Made by a program: the position numbers and the translations under genes. Under the pieces are notes generated by a model. The model was not told the origin of the DNA, did not search any database, and saw only the letters and a program-made list of their open reading frames with translations. From the NCBI RefSeq assembly GCF_000964225.1, contig NZ_BAMZ01000014.1:1-64000 (forward strand): a stretch of 64,000 nt of DNA, given 5' to 3'. Within the stretch, counting starts at the first letter, position 1. Every line of letters begins with the position of its first letter. Source of the stretch: Acetobacter syzygii. Lineage in GTDB: Bacteria; Pseudomonadota; Alphaproteobacteria; Acetobacterales; Acetobacteraceae. Below are positions 9,883 to 19,213 of this stretch, piece after piece.

Positions 9883-9948
9883 ATGAACAACCAGATAATG
9901 AAAGGGGTGAACCATTTGTACGGTTCCCCCGTTTTTTGGGGGCGGTGA
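9883..9948 (+). CDS. Putative 21-codon leader peptide upstream of purC
   Basis: Small ORF too short for normal gene calling. It begins MNNQIMKGVNHLYG, ends with TGA at 9946-9948, and has a near-ideal ribosome site (ACGGAGGAAG) 6-8 bases before the ATG. The DNA of its second half contains a hairpin followed by a T-run (9904-9937). Together they look like an attenuator in which translation of the leader would control the terminator. No run of regulatory codons is obvious. Function is inferred; it could be chance. Confidence 0.45.
   Translation: MNNQIMKGVNHLYGSPVFWGR
9904..9937 (+). terminator. Terminator or attenuator between purB and purC
   Basis: GGGG-T-GAACC (9904-9913) pairs with GGTTCCCC (9922-9929) with one bulged base and an 8-base loop, and six T residues follow within a few bases. 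It looks like a rho-independent terminator. It lies inside the 21-codon ORF and ahead of purC, so it would either separate purB from purC or act as an attenuator. Confidence 0.65.
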
Positions 9949-9987
9949 TCCAGCCGCCCATACACTTTTCGACAGGTAAGGATCATC

Positions 9988-10755
9988 ATGGCCCGTCGCC
10001 GCCAGCTTTATGAAGGTAAAGCCAAAATCCTCTTTGAAGGCCCAGAACCCGGGACCCTTGTGCAATACTTCAAGGACGATGCCACGGCTGGCAATGGTGC
10101 CAAAAGCGGTGTGATCACCGGCAAGGGTGTGCTGAACAACCGCATTAGCGAGCATCTGATGCTGCGTTTGCAGGAAATTGGCATTCCCACCCACTTTATC
10201 CGGCGCATTAACATGCGTGAACAACTGGTAAAGGAAGTCGAGATCATCCCGCTGGAAGTTGTTATCCGCAATGTTGCTGCTGGCAGCATTTCCAAGCGTT
10301 TTAACATTCCCGAAGGCCAGCGTCTGCCTCGCCCAATCGTCGAATTCTATTACAAAAATGACGAGCTGGGTGACCCTTTAGTATCGGAAGACCATATCAT
10401 AGCCTTCGGCTGGGCTTGCCCCCATGACCTGGAAGACATTACGGGCATGTCCATGCGCGTAAACGATTTTCTGTGCGGTCTGTTCAGTGGCATTGGTATT
10501 CAGCTTGTCGACTTCAAGCTTGAGTTTGGCCGCTGCTGGGAGGGCGAGGATATGCGTATTGTTCTCGCTGACGAAATTTCGCCAGATAATTGCCGTCTGT
10601 GGGACCTTCGCACAAACGAAAAGCTTGATAAGGATCGCTTCCGCCGGGATCTGGGCAACGTTAAAGAAGCATATCAGGAAGTGGCACGCCGCATGGGCAT
10701 CCTACCGGAGAATGGCGCCGGGGGTGACATGAAGGGACCGGAAACAGTTCAGTAA
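9988..10755 (+). CDS. purC: Phosphoribosylaminoimidazole-succinocarboxamide synthase
   Basis: ATP-dependent SAICAR synthetase that joins aspartate to CAIR. The 255-residue protein starts [21 protein letters not shown] (ATP-binding strand of the family), contains [25 protein letters not shown] and [14 protein letters not shown], all standard PurC blocks. Start ATG follows AGGTAAGGA. It begins the tightly packed purC-purS-(Rap1a-like)-purQ-purL run and is preceded by a possible attenuator. Confidence 0.97.
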   Translation: MARRRQLYEGKAKILFEGPEPGTLVQYFKDDATAGNGAKSGVITGKGVLNNRISEHLMLRLQEIGIPTHFIRRINMREQLVKEVEIIPLEVVIRNVAAGSISKRFNIPEGQRLPRPIVEFYYKNDELGDPLVSEDHIIAFGWACPHDLEDITGMSMRVNDFLCGLFSGIGIQLVDFKLEFGRCWEGEDMRIVLADEISPDNCRLWDLRTNEKLDKDRFRRDLGNVKEAYQEVARRMGILPENGAGGDMKGPETVQ

Positions 10756-10783
10756 CCCCTACGGGTACTTTGGGAGTTTGAGA

Positions 10784-11026
10784 ATGAAAGTACGTGTAAC
10801 CGTCATGCTGAAGGACGGCGTTCTGGACCCGCAGGGGAAGGCCATTGGCCACGCACTGCATACATTAGGCTTTGAAGGCGTGCAGGATGTGCGTGTCGGC
10901 AAAATCATCGAGCTTGATCTGCATGGTGTTAAGGCAGAAGAAGCACATGAGAAAGCGGGCGAAATGGCCCGCAATCTGCTCGCTAACCTGGTCATCGAAG
11001 ATTATTTGGTAGAGGTTGTTGCATGA
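10784..11026 (+). CDS. purS: FGAM synthase subunit PurS
   Basis: 80-residue small subunit of the three-part formylglycinamidine ribonucleotide synthase; it holds PurL and PurQ together for ammonia transfer. The sequence KVRVTVMLKDGVLDPQGKAI and the GFEGVQDVRVGKIIEL block are diagnostic. The frame is open from a TTG at 10778, but the ATG at 10784 has TGGGAG at ideal distance. Its stop overlaps the start of the next gene (ATGA). Confidence 0.96.
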   Translation: MKVRVTVMLKDGVLDPQGKAIGHALHTLGFEGVQDVRVGKIIELDLHGVKAEEAHEKAGEMARNLLANLVIEDYLVEVVA

Positions 11027-11394
11027 AGCGCCTTGCCCTGATCGCTCTTGTGGGAACACTGGCCGCGCCCGGTCTGGCCCACGCACAACGACTTGCCCCC
11101 ATGAAGGCCAATGCTTTTGGCAAAATGTGCTCCGCCGCATCCGGGCGGACTGCATGTGATGCCTATTTAAGCGGCCTGACAGACGGCGTGACCCTTGCCA
11201 AAATCAACGCTCACAATGAAGGGGATGCCTCGGCAATTGCTGGCTTTTGCGTGCCAGCTGCGGAAGATATTGCCGCCATGCGCACCAAGGTTATCTCATG
11301 GTTGAAAGCACATCCCGACTCTCTGCCTAAACCAGTAGGCGAAAGTGTTTTTACCGCCCTGCATGACTCTTACCCGTGTGACGTAAAAAAATGA
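11023..11394 (+). CDS. Periplasmic Rap1a/Tai-like protein embedded in pur operon
   Basis: 123 residues: a strong signal peptide ([21 protein letters not shown]) and a mature domain with four cysteines in the pattern [11 protein letters not shown]...FCVP...PCDV. That layout resembles the Rap1a/Tai immunity-protein fold, a family named for T6SS immunity proteins but also found in many stand-alone alphaproteobacterial proteins. No purine enzyme is known to look like this. It overlaps purS and purQ by 4 bases each (ATGA both times), so translation is coupled to both. No toxin gene is nearby, so the immunity role is doubtful. Function unknown. Confidence 0.8.
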   Translation: MKRLALIALVGTLAAPGLAHAQRLAPMKANAFGKMCSAASGRTACDAYLSGLTDGVTLAKINAHNEGDASAIAGFCVPAAEDIAAMRTKVISWLKAHPDSLPKPVGESVFTALHDSYPCDVKK

Positions 11395-12092
11395 AAGCAG
11401 CAATTGTCGTCTTCCCCGGCACGAACCGGGAACGGGATATGGCCATTGCCCTGCGACGCGTGACCGGGCAGGCTCCTCGCATGATCTGGCACCACGAGAC
11501 CGATCTGAGCAGCGTGGATCTGGTCGTGCTGCCAGGTGGCTTCAGCTACGGTGACTACCTGCGTTGCGGTGCTATGGCTGCGCACTCCCCGATTATGGGT
11601 GCTGTGCGGGACTTTGCCGCCAAAGGTGGTCACATTCTTGGCGTGTGCAATGGCTTTCAGATTCTGACGGAAAGCAACCTTCTTCCTGGCGCATTGCTCC
11701 GGAATGCGGACCTGCGGTTTCTCTCGCAGGACTGTCATCTGCGAGTGGAAGTAGAGGGAACACCTTTTACCCGCCGCTGGAAAAAAGGGGACATCTTTCG
11801 TACGCCCCTAGCACATGGTGATGGCAATTATACTGCCGATGAAGCCACACTTGCCATGCTGGAAGGTGAGGGACGTGTTGCGTTCCGTTATGCCGACGCC
11901 AAAGGCCGTGTGCAGGCGGATGACAGAGCCAGCAACCCGAACGGCAGCGTGAACAGCATTGCCGGTATTCTCAGTGAAAACAAACGTATTTGCGGCATGA
12001 TGCCTCACCCCGAGGATCTGGTTGATCCACTCATGGGGGGAGAGGATGGTCTGCCTCTGTTTGAAGGTTTGGTGGAGGCTCTTGTCCGGTGA
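11391..12092 (+). CDS. purQ: FGAM synthase glutaminase subunit PurQ
   Basis: Class I glutamine amidotransferase that supplies ammonia to PurL. The 233-residue protein has the nucleophile Cys in [13 protein letters not shown], an early [12 protein letters not shown] block, and a C-terminal catalytic His-Glu in MMPHPED. ATG overlaps the stop of the preceding periplasmic protein and its own TGA overlaps the purL GTG, consistent with coupled synthesis of the complex subunits. Confidence 0.97.
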   Translation: MKAAIVVFPGTNRERDMAIALRRVTGQAPRMIWHHETDLSSVDLVVLPGGFSYGDYLRCGAMAAHSPIMGAVRDFAAKGGHILGVCNGFQILTESNLLPGALLRNADLRFLSQDCHLRVEVEGTPFTRRWKKGDIFRTPLAHGDGNYTADEATLAMLEGEGRVAFRYADAKGRVQADDRASNPNGSVNSIAGILSENKRICGMMPHPEDLVDPLMGGEDGLPLFEGLVEALVR

Positions 12093-14293
12093 ATAAGCCT
12101 GTAACCGTTGATGAATCCCTTGCCCGTGAATTCGGCCTGACGGCTGAAGAATACGGGCGTGTTCTGTCAATCATGGGGCGTACACCCAGTCTGACGGAAC
12201 TTGGTGTTTTTTCTGTCATGTGGTCGGAGCACTGCTCCTACAAATCTTCCCGCAAATGGCTGCGCGGCCTGCCCACCAAAGCTCCGTGGGTTATCCATGG
12301 CCCGGGCGAAAATGCTGGTGTGGTCGATATTGGTCAGGGTTATGCCGCCATCTTTAAGATGGAAAGTCACAACCACCCCTCCTTTATCGAGCCTTACCAA
12401 GGCGCTGCCACAGGTGTTGGCGGAATTCTGCGCGATGTATTTACCATGGGTGCGCGCCCCGTTGCCAATCTGAACGCCCTGCGTTTTGGTAGCCCCGAAA
12501 ACCCCGGAACACGCCGCATTGTAGATGGTGTGGTCCGCGGTATTGGTGGTTACGGCAACTGTGTTGGCGTGCCAACCGTTGGTGGAGAAATCAACTTCCA
12601 CGCCGCATATGATGGTAATCCTCTGGTTAACGCCATGACGGTTGGCATTGCCCGGCAGGATCGTATTTTCCTGTCCGCTGCAGCAGGTGTTGGCAATCCT
12701 GTTGTTTATGTTGGTTCCCGCACGGGGCGGGATGGCATTCATGGTGCCACCATGTCTTCCGCCGAATTTGACGAAGACGCCCTGTCCAAGCGTCCAACCG
12801 TTCAGGTTGGTGACCCCTTTATTGAAAAACTGCTCATTGAAGCCTGTCTGGAACTTATGGCAACAGATGCCATTGTTGCCATTCAGGATATGGGCGCTGC
12901 TGGCCTGACGTCCTCCGCTGTGGAAATGGCTGGCAAAGGTGGGGTCGGCATTGAACTTGACCTTGATGCCGTGCCGCAGCGCGAACCGAACATGACTGCG
13001 TATGAGATGATGCTTTCTGAAAGTCAGGAACGCATGCTCATGGTTCTGCGCCCTGACCGGACGGAACTTGCCCGCAAGATTTTTGAAAAGTGGGAACTGG
13101 ACTTTGCCATTATCGGTCACCTAACCGAGACCGGGCATATTGTGATCAAACACAAAGGCCAGCTTGAGGCGGACATTCCGCTTGAGCCTCTGGCCGATGA
13201 AGCCCCGGTTTATGATCGTCCTTCCATTATACCCACCAAACCCGCCGCACTGGGGAGCGTTCACGCCCCTCTGTCGCTGGATGCCATGTTACTCAAGCTG
13301 GTGAGTTCACCAGACCTTGCTTCCCGCGCATGGGTCTGGAACCAGTATGACAGTACGGTTGGTGGACAGACAGTGCGCCGTCCGGGCGCTGCCGATGCTG
13401 CCATTGTAAAAGTGGATGACACAGAAATTGGTCTGGCACTGACCACTGACTGCACGCCACGCTACTGCCAGGCAGACCCACGTGCAGGTGGTGCGCAGGC
13501 TGTTGCCGAAGCTTGGCGGAACATTACCGCAACAGGTGCACGCCCTCTGGCGGTGACGGACAACCTGAACTTTGGCAACCCGGAAAAACCGGAAATCATG
13601 GGGCAGTTCATCGCTGCATTGGAAGGTATGGGAGAAGCCTGCAAAGTGCTCGACTTCCCCATCGTCAGTGGCAATGTGTCTCTCTATAACGAAACCCGGA
13701 TGCCCGATGGCACAACACAGGCCATTCTTCCTACACCTGCTATTGGTGGACTTGGCGTTCTGGATGATGTTTCCACCGCCATTGGCCTTGGAATGCAGGC
13801 TAACAAGGATGTGGTGCTGATTGGCGAAACCAAAGGCGAACTCGGGCAGTCCGTATGGCTCCGCGAAATTCTGGGACGTGAGGAAGGGCCTGCTCCCACT
13901 GTTGATCTGGCAGCAGAAAAAAGAAACGGTGACTTCGTCCGTGCTGAAATTCAGGCAGGACAAGTGACCGCCTGCCATGATCTGGCTGACGGTGGTATTC
14001 TTGTTGCTGTGGCAGAAATGATCATGGCATCTGGCACAGGCTGCGAACTGGAAAGCCCAGATTCTGGCATACGCCCGGAAGCATTCTGGTTTGGTGAAGA
14101 TCAGGCGCGTTATCTTGTTTGCGTGGAAGATGCTCAGGCTTTTTGTGCACGCGCGGCGCAGGTTGGTGTGCCTGCACGTCTGATGGGCCGCTCCGGTGGA
14201 AATGATTTGATTCTTCCAAGTGGTGTCACCATATCTGCTGCACGCCTTAAATCCGCGCACGAAACCTTTTTTCCTGCGTTAATGGACAAATAG
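12089..14293 (+). CDS. purL: FGAM synthase large subunit PurL (small type)
   Basis: Catalytic subunit converting FGAR to FGAM with ATP and ammonia. At 734 residues it is the small PurL that requires separate PurS and PurQ, both encoded just upstream. Visible blocks include [67 protein letters not shown] and [16 protein letters not shown]. The start is a GTG overlapping the purQ stop (GTGA). Confidence 0.98.
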   Translation: MNKPVTVDESLAREFGLTAEEYGRVLSIMGRTPSLTELGVFSVMWSEHCSYKSSRKWLRGLPTKAPWVIHGPGENAGVVDIGQGYAAIFKMESHNHPSFIEPYQGAATGVGGILRDVFTMGARPVANLNALRFGSPENPGTRRIVDGVVRGIGGYGNCVGVPTVGGEINFHAAYDGNPLVNAMTVGIARQDRIFLSAAAGVGNPVVYVGSRTGRDGIHGATMSSAEFDEDALSKRPTVQVGDPFIEKLLIEACLELMATDAIVAIQDMGAAGLTSSAVEMAGKGGVGIELDLDAVPQREPNMTAYEMMLSESQERMLMVLRPDRTELARKIFEKWELDFAIIGHLTETGHIVIKHKGQLEADIPLEPLADEAPVYDRPSIIPTKPAALGSVHAPLSLDAMLLKLVSSPDLASRAWVWNQYDSTVGGQTVRRPGAADAAIVKVDDTEIGLALTTDCTPRYCQADPRAGGAQAVAEAWRNITATGARPLAVTDNLNFGNPEKPEIMGQFIAALEGMGEACKVLDFPIVSGNVSLYNETRMPDGTTQAILPTPAIGGLGVLDDVSTAIGLGMQANKDVVLIGETKGELGQSVWLREILGREEGPAPTVDLAAEKRNGDFVRAEIQAGQVTACHDLADGGILVAVAEMIMASGTGCELESPDSGIRPEAFWFGEDQARYLVCVEDAQAFCARAAQVGVPARLMGRSGGNDLILPSGVTISAARLKSAHETFFPALMDK

Positions 14294-14309
14294 GGAAGAA
14301 ACACAGCAT

Positions 14310-14540
14310 ATGGCCATGTCCGCCACTGAGCTTGAAGCTTATATTCTAAAGGCATTCCCTGATGCTCAGATCAAAATTGATGATCTGGCTGGTGATGGGG
14401 ATCATTATGCCTGTTCGATTGTAAGTGAAGCCTTCCGCGATGTTCCTCGCGTAAGGCAGCATCAACTCGTTTATAACGCGCTGGAAGGGCACATGGGGGG
14501 TAAGCTGCACGCACTTGCCCTACGTACATCTGCCCCCTGA
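14310..14540 (+). CDS. BolA family protein
   Basis: 76-residue BolA domain protein, a partner of monothiol glutaredoxins in iron-sulfur trafficking and iron sensing. The core DGDHYACSIVSEAFRDVPRV and RQHQLVYNALEGHMGGKLHALAL includes the conserved His and the family helix. GGAAGAA precedes the start. The CGFS glutaredoxin is the next gene, 36 bases on, a common pairing that supports a shared [2Fe-2S] complex. Confidence 0.92.
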   Translation: MAMSATELEAYILKAFPDAQIKIDDLAGDGDHYACSIVSEAFRDVPRVRQHQLVYNALEGHMGGKLHALALRTSAP

Positions 14541-14576
14541 ACAAAAAACTCTTCCACACGATCAAGGACCGAGAAC

Positions 14577-14915
14577 ATGACTGATTCCATTAAGCAGACC
14601 ATTCAGCAGGACATTGATTCCAACCCTGTCATGCTTTTTATGAAGGGAGATGCAGACTTCCCACAGTGTGGTTTTTCTGCCCGCGTCGTGCAGATTCTGC
14701 AGCATATTGGCGCCCCCTTCAAAACAGCCAATGTTCTGGCAGATGCCACGCTGCGTCAGGGCATTAAAGACTTTTCCAACTGGCCGACCATTCCCCAGCT
14801 TTATGTCAAAGGCGAGTTCATTGGCGGGTGCGATATTGTGACAGAAATGTACCAGACCGGCGAACTACAGAAACTGCTGCAGGAAAAAAATATTCCCTGC
14901 AATGCTTCTGCCTGA
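14577..14915 (+). CDS. grxD: Monothiol glutaredoxin, Grx4 family
   Basis: 112-residue CGFS-type glutaredoxin that binds a glutathione-ligated [2Fe-2S] cluster and delivers it to target proteins. The active motif is in MLFMKGDADFPQCGFSARVV; the glutathione site WPTIPQLYVKGEFIGGCDI is intact. It follows the BolA gene, its usual physical partner, and probably shares its transcript at the end of the purine cluster. Confidence 0.95.
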   Translation: MTDSIKQTIQQDIDSNPVMLFMKGDADFPQCGFSARVVQILQHIGAPFKTANVLADATLRQGIKDFSNWPTIPQLYVKGEFIGGCDIVTEMYQTGELQKLLQEKNIPCNASA

Positions 14916-14985
14916 ATTATGGGTTGTCAGCCCGTCATTGCTTTGTATAGTTTGAAGCAGATATGAAATCAGGGGACCAAGGTTA

Positions 14986-15300
14986 ATGAAGCGAGTTCCG
15001 TTTGCACGCGGCTTTTTTGCTCTGGCCAGTTTTGGTATGGGCATTATGGCCTCCAGTACATCAGTGCATGCGGAGCGCATTCTTTCTGATCTGGAAGCCA
15101 GCAAATTAACCTTTGCTTCCCTGACTGCTCCACCGCCAGTTATTCGCCCTCATCATTTTGTACGCCATGTTGCGGCAACGTCTCATGGTACACACAAAAT
15201 TACGCTTGCGGCTGCGCAGCATGGTAAAATGGTACATTTGGTTAGCTACCACGCGGCTTCGCGCACTGTGCATAGCAACAAACACCATCACCGCACCTGA
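14986..15300 (+). CDS. Small exported His-rich protein, unknown
   Basis: 104 residues and no family recognised. The N-terminus MKRVPFARGFFALASFGMGIMASSTSVHA is a signal peptide. The mature part is basic and rich in histidine (about one residue in six), including HHF, HHA-like spacings and a terminal NKHHHRT, which may bind metal ions. CCAAGG lies before the ATG. It is isolated between grxD and the convergent yraN gene. Coding status is supported mainly by the signal peptide. Confidence 0.6.
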   Translation: MKRVPFARGFFALASFGMGIMASSTSVHAERILSDLEASKLTFASLTAPPPVIRPHHFVRHVAATSHGTHKITLAAAQHGKMVHLVSYHAASRTVHSNKHHHRT

Positions 15301-15334
15301 TTTTAAGTCTTACACAGATACAACCAGTTCTCTG

Positions 15335-15712
15335 TTACATCTGGCGTATGACGTCTTTGAGCCATTCCATTTTGCTATTGGCGTCTAGAATAAACAGGTC
15401 AAACCGTAATTCTTCATACTGCCAATGTGGGTTGCTTTGCAGAAGGCATTCTGCTGCCCGAAACAACCTTCTGGATTGAGTAGCCGATAAGCTCTCGGCC
15501 GCATCCCGCAGTGTTTTGCGCAACTTGACCTCAATAAAACTGATTGTTGTGCCGTTTTGCGCAACAATATCAATTTCACCACGACGCGTTCTGGCTCTTT
15601 GCAGTAAAACATTCCAGCCTGCGCCGCGCAGTTTCTGGCACACAATATCCTCAGCAGCGAGACCGTTCTGGTAGGCTTCCACGCCACGAGCACGCTTGGC
15701 GTTTGTAACCAT
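15335..15712 (-). CDS. yraN: UPF0102 protein YraN
   Basis: Endonuclease-fold protein of the UPF0102 family, with unproven function. The core GEIDIVAQNGTTISFIEVKLRK carries the D...E.K residues of restriction-endonuclease-like folds. The frame opens at 15787, but the family normally starts just before RARGVEAYQNGLAAEDI, so I use the ATG at 15712 (about 125 residues). It is divergent from the cardiolipin synthase gene. In many alphaproteobacteria it accompanies rsmI, which is not present here. Confidence 0.88.
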   Translation of the reverse strand: MVTNAKRARGVEAYQNGLAAEDIVCQKLRGAGWNVLLQRARTRRGEIDIVAQNGTTISFIEVKLRKTLRDAAESLSATQSRRLFRAAECLLQSNPHWQYEELRFDLFILDANSKMEWLKDVIRQM

Positions 15713-15785
15713 TTTCTGTTTTGTGGAACACGTATACGCTATGCGGTGGACACCAGCCGCGTGTTGTGAAAGCATTCTTCCTGCC

Positions 15786-17213
15786 ATGCTTTTTGATCTC
15801 CAGCTTTACACAACAACTCTGATCATTGCGTTCATGCGCCTGACTTTGGTTACGGGCGTCAGCTTGCATATCCTGCTCACAAAAAGAAATACATCCTCAG
15901 CCATCGGGTGGATTGGCGTATGTGTCCTTATGCCGTTTTTGGGCACAACCCTATACCTCATGTTTGGCATAAATCGCGTAACAAGACTTGCCAAAAAACT
16001 GGTTGGAGATCGCACCAGCCATAAGCAGGAAGGGACTGACCTTTCCTCGTGGAATGCAGGGCTGGATGGCCAGTTTGCACCACTGGCCCTTATGGTCGGC
16101 AAACTGACAACGCGCCCGGTTGTTGGCAACAATAGCATTACATGCCTGCATGATGGAGATGGCGCATATCCGCACATGCTGGAAGCTATTGAAAAAGCCC
16201 GTAAGAGTATTCTCCTATGTTCCTATATTTTTCGGCATGATGCGAGCGGCCAGCTTTTTGCAGACAAACTCATTGCAGCCCAGCAAAGAGGCGTAAGTGT
16301 GCGTGTGCTGGTTGACGGGATCGGCAGTGGTTATTTTTTATCACCGATTTACCGTTACCTTAAAAAATCCGGAGTTCCCTGCGCCCGCTTTATGCATTCA
16401 CTACTACCTTGGCGCATGCCTTTTCTAAACTTACGGAACCACCGCAAAATTCTGGTTGTCGATGGGCGCATCGGGTTTATGGGGGGCCTCAATATTGCCG
16501 ACAATAACCTGGTAGGACGTCACCCAAAACATCCTGTATCCGACACACATTTCCAGATTGAAGGTCCAGTTGTGCACCAGTTGGCACAGGTTGCTGCATG
16601 GGATTGGTATTTTACAACAGGCGAGCAGTTAAGCCGGGACCTTTTTTTGCAAGAACATGCAGGAAAAGGCACATCCTTGGCCCGTATTGTTACAGCAGGG
16701 CCGGATACAGACCTGGAAAAAATTGAATATACCATGTTGCAGGCCATTACGCTCTCCCGCAAGAGCATACGGCTTATGACACCCTATTTTCTGCCCGGTG
16801 CACGGTTTTTATCAGAACTGGGGCTTGCTGCACTCCGCGGTGTGCAAGTGGATATTATTATTCCGCTCCGCAGCAACCATCGTCCTTTAGACTGGGCCTG
16901 TGCCGCCAATATTTCTCCATTACTGGACACGGGCGTACGGATCTGGCACGCAAACCCACCTTTTAACCATTCCAAATTAATGGTGGTGGACAAAGCATGG
17001 TCTTTTGTGGGGAGTTCCAATCTTGATATTCGAAGTTTACGCCTGAATTTTGAGATCAACATGGAAACATACGATGTTACCCTGGCCAACATTATTGATG
17101 ATTTTATCTGCCAGCATCGCAACCATAGATTAACGCACTATGACCTAGACCAACGGAACTCCCTGACACGTATCCGCGATTCATTTGCCAGATTGTTCAT
17201 GCCTTATCTGTAA
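15786..17213 (+). CDS. cls: Cardiolipin synthase (phospholipase D family)
   Basis: Membrane enzyme condensing phosphatidylglycerol into cardiolipin. The N-terminus has two hydrophobic segments (about residues 5-30 and 38-58), followed by two PLD domains with HxK motifs NHRKILVVDGRIGFMGGLN and FNHSKLMVVDKAWSFVGSSN. I chose the ATG at 15786 (475 residues), because the longer frame from 15696 adds a non-homologous stretch. The last 10 bases overlap tail to tail with the gene on the other strand. Confidence 0.92.
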   Translation: MLFDLQLYTTTLIIAFMRLTLVTGVSLHILLTKRNTSSAIGWIGVCVLMPFLGTTLYLMFGINRVTRLAKKLVGDRTSHKQEGTDLSSWNAGLDGQFAPLALMVGKLTTRPVVGNNSITCLHDGDGAYPHMLEAIEKARKSILLCSYIFRHDASGQLFADKLIAAQQRGVSVRVLVDGIGSGYFLSPIYRYLKKSGVPCARFMHSLLPWRMPFLNLRNHRKILVVDGRIGFMGGLNIADNNLVGRHPKHPVSDTHFQIEGPVVHQLAQVAAWDWYFTTGEQLSRDLFLQEHAGKGTSLARIVTAGPDTDLEKIEYTMLQAITLSRKSIRLMTPYFLPGARFLSELGLAALRGVQVDIIIPLRSNHRPLDWACAANISPLLDTGVRIWHANPPFNHSKLMVVDKAWSFVGSSNLDIRSLRLNFEINMETYDVTLANIIDDFICQHRNHRLTHYDLDQRNSLTRIRDSFARLFMPYL

Positions 17214-17911
17214 GGAAAAGCAACGGCCTTCCGGCCCACTTCCGGTCGCAATGTTACGGCAATGGGGCGATGGTCAGACGCAAAAACCGGAAGTACCTGA
17301 GCATCTGAACAAACCATACCTTCCACAAGGCACCGATCCAGCCGAATGGGTAGCAGATCAACCATACGGTGCGTTGGTGCCTTGGGCCCCACATCGGCAA
17401 ACCCCGGAACAAGCGTGGGGCCTACCAGATTAAAATCACCCAAAATGGCGCAGGGCGCAGACAATAAAGATGCAATACGCCGCAACTGCCGACGGTTCAG
17501 CATCTGCCCATGAGAGAGATGCACGTTTGCCAGCGAAAACTGTGCATAATCAATAATCTGCGCATGACGCTTAACAATAGGGCCAGATGGAATGGTGCAC
17601 GCACGAGGAGGGCGCGCAAAAGGAAGACGGCTCCAGCAGGCCACACCATGAATACGTCCGGGCAGGGGCGAACGCGCATAATGCCCACCTATCACATCTG
17701 GCAACACATCAATTTCTATGGTGGCTTCCTGCATAAGCAGGATGTCTGGCTGCTCGGCCTCAATCAGGGCGGCTACATCATGCACAGTAGCGCCAGTCCG
17801 ACGCAGAAGATTCCAGCTGATAATCTTCACACCCGGAGCTTCATGAGTGATGAGATGACCATGCCGTCTTCTGGACGTAAGTTCAACAATCCGAGCCAGA
17901 CGACGCCTCAT
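17204..17911 (-). CDS. Endonuclease/exonuclease/phosphatase family protein
   Basis: 235-residue metal-dependent hydrolase of the EEP superfamily. Recognisable active-site blocks are ISWNLLRRTGATVHDVA, DILLMQEATIE, NVHLSHG, ILGDFNLVGPT and ASDHRPIAVTL. Members cleave nucleic acids or phosphoinositides, or act on lipids; the substrate cannot be told. Its ATG overlaps the stop of the AI-2E transporter gene (ATGA), so they form an operon. Cardiolipin synthase converges from the other side; this pair is often neighbouring in proteobacteria. Confidence 0.85.
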   Translation of the reverse strand: MRRRLARIVELTSRRRHGHLITHEAPGVKIISWNLLRRTGATVHDVAALIEAEQPDILLMQEATIEIDVLPDVIGGHYARSPLPGRIHGVACWSRLPFARPPRACTIPSGPIVKRHAQIIDYAQFSLANVHLSHGQMLNRRQLRRIASLLSAPCAILGDFNLVGPTLVPGFADVGPKAPTHRMVDLLPIRLDRCLVEGMVCSDAQVLPVFASDHRPIAVTLRPEVGRKAVAFPYR

Positions 17912-18996
17912 GGCGCAATATTCCTTGTATCATCCATTATGGGGCGCGCGGGGTCTCCCTGCGCAAATTCCATGGTCAATGTAAAGCCTATGGCAAGCAG
18001 GACTGGACCCAGAAAAATTCCAACGCCGCCAAATGCCAGCAAGCCACCAATAACTCCAAGAACTGTTAGCAGATAAGGAAGCTTTGACCCACGTGCAATA
18101 AAGAGTGGTCTGATCAGATGGTCCGCACCAGAGATAAACAGAACACCATACAGAATAAGCAAAATGCCTTTAAGCTGGTGATGCGTTACAAATAGCCACA
18201 CTGCGGCAGGAATCCAGACCAGCGGCGCGCCTACAGGGAACACGGCCAGAAAAGCCGCGATCCCACCCAGAATAACTGGTTCCGCGACACCAAATATCCA
18301 CAGGCCAAGACCAGTTAGAATACCCTGAATAATGGCTGTTCCCAAAATACCATACACTGTTCCACGTACTGTGCTGGCAATAATGGACAGATGCCGTCCG
18401 GCCTGAACACCGGCAATCCGTAAAATAACTGCCTGCAACGTATCCCACAGGATTGAACCGCTGATCCAGAAAAAGAAAGAAATAAACAGCGCTGTTACAA
18501 GGTGGAGCGCGCCATTGGCCATTTGCATCAGCACACTCAGAACAGACTGTATGATGCCCCCGGCATATGGCCTGAGCTCTGCTGCCGCAAGCCCAAGGTT
18601 CCGGCTCCACAACGCCCAGCGATGGTGAATATCCGGCCCAAAAACTGGCAGATTATCCAGCCAGCGGGGAAGGGGAGGAAGCTGGTTAACCTGCCCGAAC
18701 AGGGTTGTCAGTTGCAATGCCCAACGTGGACCCGATGCAACACAGGCAGATGCCAGAAGAGCAAGAGGAAAAACAACACAGACCGCGCATAAAACGGTCA
18801 TGATCAGGCTGGCAGCATTAGCCCCCATGCTTCGCCGCAAATACAGGAAAAGGGGCCACGTTGTATAAGTCAGCACCCCGGCCCACAGTAATGCGGAAGA
18901 AAAAGGGACCAAAACGGCTATGCAACCGTATGCAATTCCGGCCAGCAATAAAAACCGGAGAATACGTTCAGCCGTCAATGTGTGACCATCTGTCAT
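17908..18996 (-). CDS. AI-2E family transporter (PerM-like)
   Basis: Integral membrane protein of the AI-2E/TqsA/PerM family with about eight hydrophobic segments, a conserved central amphipathic region and late GIGFTLTMEF-like helix. Family members export autoinducer-2 or, in other cases, act as ion antiporters. The open frame begins with TTG at 19014, but the ATG at 18996 is more likely (362 residues). It is the first gene of a two-gene leftward unit, divergent from sseA. Confidence 0.85.
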   Translation of the reverse strand: MTDGHTLTAERILRFLLLAGIAYGCIAVLVPFSSALLWAGVLTYTTWPLFLYLRRSMGANAASLIMTVLCAVCVVFPLALLASACVASGPRWALQLTTLFGQVNQLPPLPRWLDNLPVFGPDIHHRWALWSRNLGLAAAELRPYAGGIIQSVLSVLMQMANGALHLVTALFISFFFWISGSILWDTLQAVILRIAGVQAGRHLSIIASTVRGTVYGILGTAIIQGILTGLGLWIFGVAEPVILGGIAAFLAVFPVGAPLVWIPAAVWLFVTHHQLKGILLILYGVLFISGADHLIRPLFIARGSKLPYLLTVLGVIGGLLAFGGVGIFLGPVLLAIGFTLTMEFAQGDPARPIMDDTRNIAP

Positions 18997-19213
18997 GCGT
19001 GCAACAAACCACAAAACGCCCTAATTTTGTCTGTTCCTCACAAGAACATGGCGTATTGGCTTTATGGTATGGCCCATTCTGCCCGGTCTTTCCAGTCAGT
19101 TCCGATAAACGCTTTGTATCACTCGTTATCAATATGACAAACACGTTTGCCTGTTGCTGCGGACTATGTGATCGTAACCAATCTGCTTTAAAAATTCCTT
19201 AGGGCTTTTATTC

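Noticed and set aside
11023-11394. T6SS immunity protein
   Set aside because: No effector or T6SS gene is near and the gene is locked in the purine operon, so an immunity role is not supported.
17204-17213. Tail-to-tail overlap of cls and the endonuclease/phosphatase gene
   Set aside because: Short convergent overlaps are common in compact genomes; both proteins keep normal ends.
19188-19202. TTAA-N7-TTAG upstream of sseA, resembling a CtrA box
   Set aside because: One half-site mismatched and only one instance; such matches occur by chance in AT-rich promoters.
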